A DNA stretch of 64,000 nt from Incurvaria masculella (taxonomy: Eukaryota > Arthropoda > Insecta > Lepidoptera > Incurvariidae), in assembly GCA_946894095.1 (NCBI GenBank), contig OX335655.1:9238001-9302000 (forward strand), read 5' to 3'. Under the pieces are notes generated by a model. It was not told where the DNA came from. It searched no databases and was given only the letters and a program-made list of their open reading frames with translations. This document shows positions 53,482 to 64,000 of this stretch, in pieces. How positions within the stretch are numbered: position 1 is the first letter of the stretch; every line of letters starts with the position of its first letter. The translations under genes were made by a program, and so were the position numbers.

Positions 53482-53739
53482 ATGGACGGTGTTTTCTATA
53501 AAAGGCATACCTACATCGGTGTAGGGAAATACGAAAACAAAACTCAGTGCACACACGCGTATGGGGTATCTTTAGATAGGTTTTCAAATGCAATGATATA
53601 GACGTTTTTTGTTTATGTAGTTGGTGAGATACTTAAGTGTGTCCTTCAGGAGCATTTTGAAGAAATTGGAAATTGGAAAACGTCTAGTTTTGAGATATAG
53701 GATATTTTGCTTTAAGTTCTTCCCTACTACGGAAACCCC
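53482..53739. other. Intergenic
   Basis: Nothing assigned. Confidence 0.3.
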
Positions 53740-54103
53740 TAACTGCGTGCTCCGACACGCACTTGGCGGCTTTTAGGGTTCCGTACCCAAAGGGTGAAAA
53801 CGGAACCCTATTACTAAGCCTCCGCTGTCCGTCCGTCCGTCCGTCCGTCCGTCCGTCCGTCCGTCCGTCCGTAGGTCCGGCTGTCACAGGGCTGTATCAC
53901 AGTAACCGTAACAGATAGACAGCTGAAATTTTCACAGAGTGTGTTTTTTTTTTGCCGCCATAACAACAAATAGGTAAAATTAAAAAAATATTAAAATTAA
54001 AGGGGGCTCCTATATAAAAAACGTGATTTTTTTGTATTACATTTTTTACGATGGTACGGAACCCTTCGTGTGCGAGCCTTCGACTCGCACTTGGCCGGTT
54101 TTT
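53740..54103 (-). mobile_element. Microsatellite-carrying MITE (family A), complete, plus a second head stub
   Basis: The complete copy is 53772-54103 (TTAGGGTTCCGTACCCAAAG to CGACTCGCACTTGGCCGG), with a (GTCC)n array of about 50 bases at 53829-53875. Immediately before it, TGCTCCGACACGCACTTGGC (53746-53768) is the head end of another minus-strand copy, so two copies were once head to tail here as at 50 kb. Confidence 0.85.
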
Positions 54104-55263
54104 ATTATCGCGGTCAACTTTCATGAATAAATCACCGGTGAACAGGTTTAAAGGGCTTTTAATCGATTTAGGGCATTACGCGGCAAATGTCAACAGACAC
54201 GTTTGTATCCGTTTATGCATTATAGCATCTATGATATAACGAATAAGCGAACTATAGGTGCATGACACCGTGTTGAAGTCCGTGGCTCGCAACTTCCTAC
54301 CGGAGCCCAAATACCACAGGAAGCCTAGACATGTCACATTATAAATATTACGTACATAAGTAGATAAAAAAAGAAGCTTTGTTGGGTGACGTGAAGAAGC
54401 CAACTCTTATTGTTTTGAATCGCTGACATGCCATCTGCGTGTACAAAAAAGATGTTCAGAAACAAAGTTCCTATCCATGACATTTTGGTCTGGTTGGCAG
54501 AAATTGATGTCAACGTTAAAATAAGGGTAACCTGTGTTTAATCAAACACGTAAACTTTCTTGGAACTTATGGAATAAAATTATGTTTCCTTCCATACTTT
54601 TCACAAAAATTACTTGTTTAATCATACGTTTATGGAATCCTTCGGAAATCAATTCACATTTGAGAGTCAACTCTCAAGGGTCGTGTATTTAGGCACGTAG
54701 ATTCTCCGTGTATTGAGTACTTCGAAATAATGCGCATATAAATATTTACGATGCAATATACCTATAACGCTTATGTTTATGACGTTTTATTACTTAATAT
54801 GTCAAGATTATAGCACAGTGCATGTGGCATTGGCTCTTCTATAAGATACTCTATTCTCCGATAGATCGACCTAAATTCATACAATCACACTCACTCAGGG
54901 TCGATTTATCAATGTTGAGGTCACTATGATATTGTCCTTCAACCATTGACGTACATAAAGCAATAGACGCACCATCAGCTTTTCCCCGCGTACCACGTAA
55001 TATATACCCTATCCGCTCGCTGCTGCCCTACTGCCTGTCAGTCTGTGGTCGACTAGACATCCGAGCGTGCGCGCCATCTACAGGCTTTGCAATGCGACAA
55101 AATGCCGATACCCAAGGTCAAAAGGTATAAAAATCGGAGTGAAAGGAATACAAAGATCCGTGGAATTACTTATTACAAGCAAACGTACATATTACTACAC
55201 ATAAATCAAGAAAACATTTCGTCCGAAATAATAATTCGGTAGCGACCGCGGGGCTGCAACCGC
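54104..55263. other. Intergenic with a TATA-like motif
   Basis: GTATAAAAAT at about 55126-55135 follows a CG-richer stretch (55010-55080) and could be a TATA box, but no arthropod initiator lies 25-35 bases downstream. No gene. Confidence 0.3.
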
Positions 55264-55940
55264 CGCCACAGTGGGGCGAAACCGTAAAATCAGGGACATC
55301 CGATTTTCTTGTAGAATTGAAGAAAACGAAGTATGCCAAAGTCTTCTTCAGCCTATTACAAACGTATTTTATTCTTGACGAATTTCCATTTTATTCGTTA
55401 TTTTAAGAGCTACAGTAATTTTTCATTATTTTACTATGGACAAATGAGGACTTAATGGTTTTTCTCAAAATGCTTGATAGAGCCTTTGCTCTTTATACTA
55501 AATATTAATTAAGCATGCCATTAAGTATATAAATTTGTTAAAATCGTGTCCCCGTGCGTCCCCGTGTTTGTTATATTTACATTTATATATGTTTTTAATA
55601 TGTTGTCCTAAAACGGTTTCATTTCGATATATTTGATTGTTTCTGCCATGAATACAATCCTCCACAACGTTTTTTACAAAACCTAAAATACCGACAGCTC
55701 CGCCCGCGTTAATGTCGGATGAAAAACTGTGGATGTATTTTCCCAATTTCTCTTACATTTAACCCCAATGCTCACCGCTTGAAGTAACTTGCCATGATGT
55801 TAAATGGCCTATAATTGATAGGAAGAATGAACCTTTACATATATACATACGGAGTCAAATCAGGAAATCAATTGTTAAATTGTAAGCGAAAAGACGGACA
55901 GAACAACGCCAGATGTAGGATTTTGTAAGAATTGGTAATG
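55264..55940 (+). mobile_element. Left arm of a large inverted repeat (family K)
   Basis: Begins CGCCACAGTGGGGCGAA, GTAAAATCAGGGACATCCGA, and continues through AAACGAAGTATGCCAAAGTC, TTTTTCTCAAAATGCTT, CCGTGCGTCCCCGTG, TTAAATGGCCTATAATTGAT and AGCGAAAAGAC. The reverse complement of this series is at 57980-58611. The outermost CAGTGGGGCG resembles hAT termini. Mirrored frames in both arms are similar because the DNA is similar. Confidence 0.7.
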
Positions 55941-56564
55941 GTTATTCGGTATTAAAAGTTATCTTGATTGTAGTAAATAACATTTACTATGAAAAATAGC
56001 AGCACCCGCCGCGGGTAGTCAGAGCGCCCCCTTGTAGTTTACGTTAGGCTTTTGGAAACGAACCGTTTTGCAAACGAATGGATATGGAAGTGTCCGTCGG
56101 CAGGAGGCTTTCCTCAAACCTATACCCGGGAGTTTTCAAACGTAATTTTGCTTGATAGATCAGCGATAGTACGCAAATTCGCTCATAAGGCACCATAGTA
56201 TGTTGAGAGTACCTTTGGTTAGTCTACAAATTTTATTTTCAGCCTCTAGGGTTGCCATTTCATTTTTGACTATTTTAGTGGTCTCGTTCACGAACTTGAG
56301 GAAATAGACAAACACAAAATAGTTGATGAAAGTGTCTTATTACTCCATAACGCTTAGCAGTCGCAGGCTAATTGAATGAGTAAGAAATTTACCAAAAAAA
56401 AGACAATGCATTGTCGTCCTCTTCATCACCATTAAGTGGTTGATTATAGGTACTCTGACCATCTAGAGTCATTAACACCCTAGATACTAACAGCGTCTGA
56501 TAAGTTCCTACTAGATCCCTGCTAACAACATTTAGAATCTTACTTGCTGTATGGTCTAAAAGAG
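55941..56564. other. Spacer of inverted repeat K, left part
   Basis: AT-rich with no recognised gene. Confidence 0.35.
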
Positions 56565-56890
56565 TGTGGCGGCATGCTTATAAACGTGCGCCCGCATTTA
56601 TTCAGTGAATATACGCCCTTCTACCAGTACGCACGCGTTTCACTCCGGCCTAGCGAGTCGACATTCCATCTGGCTAAAAGAGCTTGAAGCTGGATTCTTG
56701 CTTCTGTAGCGAGCGCACAGCGCGCGCGACACCGCCATGACGTCGGCCAATGAAATGAGAGGTGTTTCACGACGCGCTCCGTATTTATGCAAGCCGTGGC
56801 CGCTCCATAGCATATAAGTATGCGAGCACTGGTTAATAAATCGTTCAGAATACAACAAGTCTTTCAATACATCAGAACTCCTAAACTTCT
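56565..56890 (+). promoter_or_regulatory. Promoter-like segment, possibly a solo LTR
   Basis: In order: a TGTGGCGGCATGC start (56565), CG-rich stretch, TGACGTCG (CRE-like, 56739-56746), CCAAT (56747-56751), TATAAG (56813-56818), AATAAA (56835-56840) and TTCAGA (initiator-like, 56844-56849). TATA, poly-A signal and initiator within about 40 bases is unusual for a host gene but is the usual design of a retroviral-type LTR, where promoter and terminator overlap. No matching second LTR, gag or pol is in the window, and the CA terminus and target duplication are not certain. Confidence 0.4.
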
Positions 56891-57979
56891 TTTAGAATAT
56901 AAATTTTGCCCATTTTACTTTGGAGCATAATGGACATAAATAATAACCCACTTCTATAGCAATGACTCTCTGTGTTATATTTTGTCATCGTTTTCAAAGT
57001 TTCAACGATACAGCCAACTCAAGATACATTGTTTTCTATTTTTTTTCCATGAACGGTTTGAACTTTTCTATTTCATCAAGATGTTTTGCAAGTGATCCAG
57101 TATCTTTCTCAGGTCTATGTTTTCACTGGCTTTTAACTGCAATTCAGTTGAATTTGGGGGTTATGACAAACCTTAGTCACAGCCTCCACCTGACAAGATC
57201 TCCGTATTTATTATACGTATTATATTATTAAAATTACCTTTTTAATAATAATTTGTTTAACTAAACTTTGAGAAGTGCGGATTAGCGGTTTAAAGTATTA
57301 CAAAGAAGAAGCTGCGATAAGACCCAAGTCATTTTCTGGAAATACTATAGTTAGCTGACAGACACTATGCGATGTAACTAATACTTCCAGAAAATGGTAT
57401 GAACACCGTCATAAGAAAACTCAAAAGCACTTACTGCCGAAATATTAGAATAACAACTTAGATTTTTCTGTAAGAACTATGTTGAAAACCATTTACCATT
57501 TGAATTTACGAATGCCAGCATAGTGAAGGATACTGCACTATACCAATCCTTTGAGGATGGAGCAGCAATTTAAATGTGCGTTAGTCTGATTAATATAATC
57601 TGCCTGTATGGCCGCGACGCCACAGATGAGTACTTTGCCACGCTTTAGATTAATTGTGTGAACCAAGATGGCTACCAAGCACATTTAGTGCCGTCAGTAC
57701 AAGTTTGATATAATAAAAAAACATTGTCACATTTTATTATATTCAAGCATTCTCTGGTTTGTGTGGATACATACAATTATTTAATCACACGCTTTGTTCC
57801 ATAATTTCTTGAATAATAAATTGTTTACGGGTTGAACATTATATGCGTATTTTGGGCATGTTTATAATTGTGTGTTAAGTACATCAAATTTTTATTTTAC
57901 TTCCAAATCATATTTTTTATTGTTAATTTGGTTTACGTTAAACAAAAATAATCATATATCGAATTAACACATTACTTCA
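56891..57979. other. Spacer of inverted repeat K, right part
   Basis: AT-rich; short mirrored TTTTCTGGAAATACTATAG / CTAATACTTCCAGAAAAT motifs near 57333-57395. No gene. Confidence 0.35.
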
Positions 57980-58611
57980 CACTCTTACAAAATCTTGTCT
58001 TTTCGCTCATTAGTGAACAATTGCCCACCTGATTTTGATTCCATATGTATCTACGTACAACTTCATTCTTCCTATCAATTATAGGCCATTTAACATCACG
58101 TTAAGTTACTTCAAGCAGTGAGAATTATGGTAAATATACGAGAAATAAGAAAATATTCACGCGGGCAGAGCCGTGGGTATTAAATGTTTTGTAAACAACG
58201 TTGTTGAGGTTTTTTTTCATGAGAGAAACAATAAAACATATCTAAATATAACATTTTTAGAACAACATAATAATATTATTTATAATTGTAAATATATTAA
58301 AAACGGAGACGCACGGGGACAGGATTTTTACAAAGTTATATACTTTAGGGCTGGCATAATGAATAATTAGTAGCCACAGCTCAGGCTCTTTTAAGCATTT
58401 TGAGAAAAACCATAAAGTCCTAATTTCTCCATAGTAAAAAACGTAATAGTACTGTAACTCGTAAAATAATGGATAAAATAGAAATTCGTCACGAATAAAA
58501 CACGTTTGTATTAGGTGTAAGAAGACTTTGGCATACTTCGTTTTCTTCAATTATACAGGATATGAATACAATCGGATGTCCCTGATTTTACAAATTCGCC
58601 CCACTGTGGCG
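57980..58611 (-). mobile_element. Right arm of a large inverted repeat (family K)
   Basis: Reverse-complementary to 55264-55940 throughout, ending AATTCGCCCCACTGTGGCG at 58611. Arms are clearly diverged (many substitutions and small indels), so the structure is old. It may be one long foldback element or two separate insertions in opposite directions. Confidence 0.7.
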
Positions 58612-59358
58612 CACGCCGCCATGCTTGCGAATATGAGCGAGCGTTAGAACACGAAAGCGCGTGTTCAGCGAGAGAGAATGAGACGACCAATGTTAGGGAC
58701 TTGCTTCCGTGGTCAGGGATACCAGAATTGAAAATAAAGTTATTTGTTGCTTTTCGGAATTGTTTCTTCGTAATTTGCCCGGTGTTTGCTATCTTTTATT
58801 TATTGAATTTGATCTAAAACTATTTTACTAAAGTTATTATAACGAATATCACGTATTTAAGCAATCGTGTTGATAATTAAGAAAACCAAAACGTATTCAA
58901 TAAGCGGGAAAATTAAAATGGAATAACAGCAACACTCGTACGTTTCCCAATGGTGGTACGGACGTTTGTATGGAGATCTACTCTGATTCTCGGTCTATTG
59001 CTTTGGTTATGTCGATGCCTTCAACGAATTACCCGAAAATTTAAGCAATGAAGATCAATTGAGACATGTCTGCAGTCAACCCGCTCTTAGCGTACAACTA
59101 TATCTGGACCTTCGGCCCCAATTGGTGGTTCACAATAAAACAGGTTTCAGTAAATGGCGCTGTCGACGTATGTAATACGACGTACGCAGCTCGCGTCCAA
59201 CTGTGCAATTAAATGTTTTAAATACCACATGTGTTTAAGGTCGCCATTAATCAGTTTGGCGTCGTGAAAAGCCGGAGGACCTCCGCCAGTACCAATGTAG
59301 TGATTAGTCTGACAGTTTTACACGGGTGGTGGTATCGTAGTATGGGATCATTCTAGAT
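58612..59358. other. Intergenic, no gene recognised
   Basis: Nothing assigned. Confidence 0.4.
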
Positions 59359-59647
59359 CAGGGTTTCTTAACCTGGGGTCCATGGACCCCTTGGGGGTCC
59401 GTGGAATTACTGCTGGGGGTCCGTGTCAACAGTGCTGAGGGTCCATTTTTTATTTGATAACATTAAATACGGCGCGTAAACGAGTAAAATAAATACGTAT
59501 CTTATCTTTTTCTGTGGTAATAAATATAAAGTAGTATTTTTCACAATGCCTTGTTTTTATTTTCCTTCAAGTGAGTTCGGAAGGGGTCCGTAATAAATAT
59601 AAAATGCCGTAAGGGGTCAATGACTACAAAGAGGTTAAGAAACCCTG
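59359..59647. mobile_element. hAT-like MITE
   Basis: A 289-bp element with perfect 15-bp termini CAGGGTTTCTTAACC / GGTTAAGAAACCCTG and subterminal GGGGTCCATGGACCCC and GGGGTCCGTGG / GGGGTCCGTAAT motifs. Flanks TTCTAGAT and TTATTGAT could be a decayed 8-bp target duplication (hAT consensus nTnTAGAn). No transposase. Confidence 0.8.
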
Positions 59648-61089
59648 TTATTGATGAAAATAAAACAAAAAAAAATCTTTTCATTCTAAAATAATCTCTA
59701 TTCCCATACATTTTATCAGTCAGGCAGTCGAAACGGGGAACTGCAATAGTTAGAACAGAATAAAAATTGACATCGCGCCGCTTCGATTCGTGTGCGGGAC
59801 TTCTCTCGCCGCCGCCAAATGCACACGAAATGATCCGATCCAATTGCGGAGCGTCTCTGTGCCGGCCTGCGGTTGTTGGCGGGATGTCAACGAAGCACCG
59901 GATGCACGAGACTCGTTGGCGTCTCACATCCCACCATCGCATCAATCACGGTTATCAACATTACTTGCGCTTCTCAATAAACCGCACGGAGAAATCTTCA
60001 GCGATCTCCTTGAATTCCGTGAACGTAAATTCCGTTTTGAACCTAATGAGTTCACTTCATATACAACACATTAAATAAGTGGATTTTGCCAGCACATACG
60101 AAGCTAATTTCGTGGTGCTCTTGGAATGTGTGTTTTTAAGAGGTGGAACAATATTTTGCTTAACTTTTAGTAAGGTGCATAGGTACATACAATGTGTAGT
60201 CACATGTTTTCATGTCTTTGCAACGGAAATAGAGACAAAATCCTGACAGATCCCTTTCGTCAAGAAAATATTCTTTCCAATGTTGCGACATGAAATAACG
60301 TGACCTTACACAGTAAAAATTGACTGTACAATAATAATCAAAATACAAATGATTGTATCAGCATTGCAGATGTGGAACGAATTAATAAACGGGAGAAGAA
60401 TGTCTTGCGAGTCATCGAATAATACGAACACACAAATCGATTTGTACACGTCATAATAAAATGTTCGGAACAGATAAAATCTGACCCGAGATGCTGTGCT
60501 TTATCGGTGTAAATAATTGAAATAATAGATAATGAGGTCATGCAGAGATGCGATAAGGCAGATGATATTCCGACTCACTAATTAATTTGCAATTTCGTGA
60601 TTATCATTCTGTTTCCGAGTTCTACGGAATATTACAACCAAAGACTTTAACTACTAGGTACATTGCAACATTTCGCAAAATTTAATCCTTAGAACAGCAT
60701 CGTCACTCTTTAGCAATTATCAGCGAAATCTTTAACGTGATGGTTTATGTTTTTTAATGCGGATTTTAAATTATATGGGCAGAGATAATTTTCATAAAGT
60801 CTAATAAAAAAGCCTTACAAAAGAATTCAAAATCTTAACGGCACTGCACTACCTTTGTTGACGACGCAGCTGGCATTTTCTGTGCTACGAACTGTACAAA
60901 TATTTTTATCACTTCGGGTGGAACTTGTTACTTCTCGTCTTCACAACCAATTTCTTAGGACTCGGATCTCGTACTTAATTGCAATCTTTCTTTTTAATTT
61001 TTTGATTTATTTTAGGTAGGTAGTAGATATAACAGTGAGGATAAACTACTGAGGATGTATACCTAGATCACCTAGATTGAAAAAGAACA
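59648..61089. other. Intergenic with a GC-rich patch
   Basis: GC-rich patch at 59770-59950 with frames open on both strands (103 codons plus, 134 minus); none is recognisable. Rest AT-rich. Confidence 0.3.
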
Positions 61090-61131
61090 TGGCCGCGGCG
61101 GCGGCGGAGAACAGGAACAAGCAGTCAAATG
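61090..61131 (+). CDS. Weak candidate for a first coding exon (MAAAAA...)
   Basis: AGAACATGGCCGCGG is a good start context and opens MAAAAAENRNKQSN, after which GTATATGT (61132) could be a donor. An alanine-rich start with charged residues is common in insect proteins, and the 40-base segment is strikingly GC-rich among AT-rich flanks. Too short to identify. Confidence 0.2.
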
Positions 61132-61146
61132 TATATGTCGTGCCTT

Positions 61147-61245
61147 TTTTATGTTACTGAATATAGATAGCTAACAGCAAACCGACTGTCATGATATTAG
61201 TCTAACACCACCATAGTTACCACATGGGAACTAGGTTGACTAGGT
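61147..61245 (-). mobile_element. SINE tail fragment (family B), minus strand
   Basis: TTTTTTATGTTACTGAATAT, GATAGCTAACAGCAAACCGA, CTGTCATGATATTAGTCTAA, CACATGGGAACTAGGTTG; a 5'-truncated copy. Confidence 0.65.
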
Positions 61246-62151
61246 AGAATGACCTAAGACAAGTTTTTAGCATATAAGCGTCGAATGCACAATCTCTGGT
61301 TAAGGATAATTATGACTATAATACTAACCAGATGTTGTACACTCCAGCCTAAAACACATTAATTCAAGTTTGTCTCAACGAGTAGCATACTTTTAATTTG
61401 TTTTGATACGTTAGTCCATACAACGATGGGCTCAAGTGTTTAAAGAAAACGCATTCTACCTTCCTACAATTTTACCAGTCACCTGGCAAATATAAAAAAG
61501 ACGTAAAGTCGACCATTTCATAAGCCATTTCTTGCTGTGACTACCATCCCGAGAGTTCCGCGCTTTAATCTTTATCTCGTGTCGCTAGCTTCAATTTGGG
61601 TGGTCTCTTATCGCTGTGCGTACACCTTGGAGGGAGGTGAAAATACGGTTTTGATACGGTTTTGCGTAGTTACGAGCAAACTATGTACATCCACGACTGG
61701 CAGTACCTGATACCTTTCCATGACGCTGAAGGGAATCGGTGAAAAAATATTTTTCAGACTTCGCTCGCTAGTTCGACGTACGTTTTATCGTTGAAGCTGA
61801 CCCGCACGACCTGCGTACGTGAGCGTATTATTGTTGGATATTGATAAATATTGGGCACTCATTGTAGCAAACAATATTCTCAAGCGAGTATTTTTCCATT
61901 AGATCATTTAGATCTCATCTATGACCATGAACTAGACTAGAGATACCCCTACTTACTTACGTTATTGACTTTTGATCTGGAGCTTTTGAAGTGATCACGC
62001 AAAATGTAATGTTTATTGCATAATTCACAGTGGGCGGACTGACTGTAATACGGGGATTATCGACGGACTAAATAGCAACTTGTCCGCGCATGTTGACAGT
62101 TCACTCTGAATACGACTAAAAGTGGCTAGCATAATGGGCGTTTCATCGGGC
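61246..62151. other. Intergenic, no gene recognised
   Basis: GGCGGACTGACTGTAATACG at 62033-62052 may be a decayed family U copy. Confidence 0.35.
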
Positions 62152-62507
62152 AGTACAGAAAATTTGGTATATGACTATTGGGGTTGAAATAATCAATAAA
62201 AGTTTAATAACTTTTTTCTGAATGTTCTTTAAATGAAAATTTAGACCTTCCATACAAAGTAATTCATTAATTCAGTGTAAAAAGAACCGGATGTTCCGCA
62301 AGAACGTGGCAACGTTGTATGTAGCTGGACATGGATGGCTAATATCACACCTACTGTCATGACCTTAGCCTTTAATCTAGGTTCCAAGCCAAGACCTTCC
62401 TTATGCACGGTTACAACATCGCCTCAAAATACCCTAGACGAAAACATTTTCAAAAAGGAATATCTTGGTAACTATTGAATTTGTCTTGAAAAATAATTGC
62501 TTGCTTT
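62152..62507. mobile_element. Composite repeat (family W) with embedded SINE tail, copy 2
   Basis: Matches 12636-13110 on both sides of the family B-like tail (62328-62425). Lacks the foldback insert present in copy 1. Confidence 0.6.
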
Positions 62508-62791
62508 CCAAATATTCCTAATTTGATTGAAGAAACCGACACGAGCGACTGTATAAAACTCGATCACCTCATTATCCTCTTAAAAATATAAAATCACAAA
62601 CTCTTAACTGTGTGAGCTTACTAATCTGTTTTTTACAACAATTAAACTGAAATGATCGATGATCTCCGTGGGTATGGTACATATATGTCGCCTATATCAA
62701 TGTTGCCATGTTAGAAAATGGGAGGGTCCTAGCTTGGCGCCTGTAGCTTGTCCGTTTCGTACGTTGTTGACTAGAGATCACCTTGTTGCAG
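62508..62791. other. Intergenic
   Basis: Nothing assigned. Confidence 0.3.
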
Positions 62792-62899
62792 AGGTCACGG
62801 CGGTGGCGCGAGCGAGGGCGGCGCGCCCGGCGGCGGCGCGCAATGATGTGACGAGGGGGCTGCCCGCTGCTACCTTCACTGCAACGCACAAGCCCGTGG
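62792..62899 (+). CDS. Candidate GC-rich coding exon
   Basis: A 108-base GC-rich segment between CTTGTTGCAG (acceptor-like, ends 62791) and CCCGTG|GTAAGC (donor). In the frame that stays open, the residues are VTAVARARAARPAAARNDVT and RGLPAATFTATHKPV. Exon-like borders and composition; the protein is low complexity and unrecognised. The minus strand is open too, so this is weak. Confidence 0.25.
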
Positions 62900-62918
62900 T
62901 AAGCACCTAGTAGCCTAA

Positions 62919-63060
62919 GCCCCGGTTGCACGAAGAGATAGCCCAGTTAATTAATGTTCAAACACGTCACTTTTAGTGAACAGCGTTCCTTCCATACTTT
63001 CCAAACAATGTGATGTGTTTAATCATTGTAATGTTGTCGTAATACGTTGACGTTGACGTA
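62919..63060. mobile_element. PIF/Harbinger-like MITE (family G), right end decayed
   Basis: TAA then GCCCCGGTTGCACGAAGAG, GTTAATTAATGTTCAAACAC, GTCACTTTTAGTGAACAGCG, CCTTCCATACTTTCCAAACA and TGTGTTTAATCATTG; a clean right terminus is not seen before the next MITE. Confidence 0.65.
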
Positions 63061-63091
63061 TATGACGTGTCGGATATTTATCTCGAGATCT

Positions 63092-63314
63092 GCAGGCCTA
63101 TTCCTGCAATTCCGTAATCAGGAATAAGGAATACTGAGTCTAGAAAACCGCTTTAATAGCGGTTTTCAAAGCGATGTTTTGCACGAAAAACCTTGATTAA
63201 TTGAAATGCTCCGAAACTTTTCGTCAAGAAAGACGTTTTGAAAACCGCTATAAAAGCGGTTTTTGGACTCAGGATTCCTGATTCCTGATTACGAAAATCC
63301 AGGAATAGGCCTGC
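63092..63314. mobile_element. Palindromic MITE with nested hairpins
   Basis: A 223-bp element bounded by perfect 15-bp termini GCAGGCCTATTCCTG / CAGGAATAGGCCTGC. Arms continue with AATCAGGAATAAGGAATACT / AGGATTCCTGATTCCTGATT. Each arm also contains its own small hairpin: AAAACCGCTTTAATAGCGGTTTT (23 bases, left, about 63146-63168) and AAAACCGCTATAAAAGCGGTTTTT on the right. No gene and no relative here. Confidence 0.75.
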
Positions 63315-63758
63315 TGATATCTGTCGATATCGCTCTTCATGGAAATCAATGGACTACGTGATATATATTTTTCATCTGTGAGCGTCTGCAGATACAGACC
63401 CATATCGATAGATTATCTGCGGATAAATACAGGTGGGAACAGAATTGAGCGCTCGGGGCTTACGTTCACGGACATCGAGAAATTTAAACATACACGTCGG
63501 TTGAAATGCTTTCACGCATGTTTGTTTTTTTCTTTCAATGTCATCCTTAATCAAATTGTGTACCGCCACGAACCTTGCTCTTTGCTGTCGAAAATGCATG
63601 GCTTTATTACTTGGTAAATCAATGTAAAATATTAAATTCACCTCGCTCCTTTCTTAACTTTATATGAGATTCTAAATTATTCGCTTTTAAGCACACAATA
63701 AGTCCTCAGTCTTTTTCTGAGGAACTGTCTAGTAAATCTACGAACTCATATAAAAACA
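63315..63758. other. Intergenic, no gene recognised
   Basis: The plus frame 63339-63617 and minus frame 63372-63641 oppose each other; neither has a protein signature. Confidence 0.35.
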
Positions 63759-64000
63759 TACCGACCGACTGGCGTTTTCAAATGTATGGAGAAATTGAAG
63801 AGCGCGCGCAGTGGGCGTTAAGTGAACTACCATTTGCGAGTCAGAGTTTGATTTGACAGCTTACTCGACGTTGCCGTAAATACGTCAACGTTGCCGTTTA
63901 CGTCGACTCCGCGTTTTCATACAAATCGGAAGTCCGAGTTCGACTTTGACAGCTTAAAGAAGTAAAACCACAGACTATCTAGTAAAAACTTGTATGGAGT
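63759..64000. mobile_element. MITE family H, copy 3, cut by the window end
   Basis: From ACCGACTGGCGTTTTCAAAT onward it follows copies 1 and 2 (TATGGAGAAATTGAAGAGCG, TTTGACAGCTTACTCGACGT, TAGTAAAAACTTGTATGGAG) up to the last base. The outer 45 or so bases of the left terminal repeat are missing, so it was truncated or overwritten. Confidence 0.8.

Noticed and set aside
55498..58370. Similar small frames in both arms of inverted repeat K (82 and 65 codons) as a conserved peptide
   Set aside because: Their similarity follows from the DNA similarity of the arms; substitutions are not biased to third positions by eye.
59541..59945. 134-codon minus frame
   Set aside because: It begins in a GC-rich patch and runs through half of the hAT-like MITE; not a gene.

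Overview
The window reads as non-coding, transposon-dense DNA from a moth or butterfly (Lepidoptera). The evidence is the repeat content: many copies of a dispersed element carrying a hitchhiking (GGAC)n/(GTCC)n microsatellite, poly-A SINEs, TTAA-flanked MITEs, a Helitron family with lepidopteran-style termini, a Penelope-like retroelement with a GIY-YIG domain, and a nuclear copy of an insect-type mitochondrial nad5 segment. There is no intact protein-coding host gene, no rRNA or tRNA gene that I can defend, no operon and no CRISPR array. Nearly all ATG-initiated open frames are chance frames or lie inside repeats.

Layout. 1-6 kb: two SINE/microsatellite-MITE clusters, a 360-bp long-TIR MITE (family H) and a GC-rich patch with three CACGTG boxes. 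7-9 kb: an unrecognised coding-like fragment, a likely first exon of a THAP zinc-finger protein (7981-8057) and a 26-bp tandem repeat carrying FTZ-F1-like sites. 13.7-14.3 kb: a mirror-image array of ACGTATAAT motifs. 14.7-15.3 kb: the best host-gene signal, a GC-rich promoter and non-coding exon ending in a strong GTAAGT donor. 17-22 kb: MITE H2, a forkhead-motif cluster, a SINE split by another repeat, a Tc1/mariner-like MITE and a SINE split by a 117-bp hairpin. 23.4-30.5 kb: the TTAA-MITE (family D) and Helitron (family E) block, including tandem D copies sharing one TTAA and a Helitron inserted in D. 31.0-31.3 kb: nad5 NUMT. 35.2-37.0 kb: Penelope-like element with an inverted copy of its own 3' end. 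38.6-39.2 kb: family F MITE carrying a nested PIF/Harbinger-like MITE. 41-46 kb: palindromic MITEs and two SINE copies with the same body but different heads (5S rRNA-like and tRNA-like). 48.8-54.1 kb: seven microsatellite-MITE copies, two of them complete and head to tail. 55.3-58.6 kb: a 3.3-kb inverted-repeat structure. 59-64 kb: a hAT-like MITE, another palindromic MITE and two weak exon candidates.

Because the window is mostly parasites of different ages, the useful information is relative chronology: who sits inside whom, with undisturbed copies in the same window giving the empty sites. Family names A to W are local labels used only here. Identity of families is from memory and pattern; no search was run.
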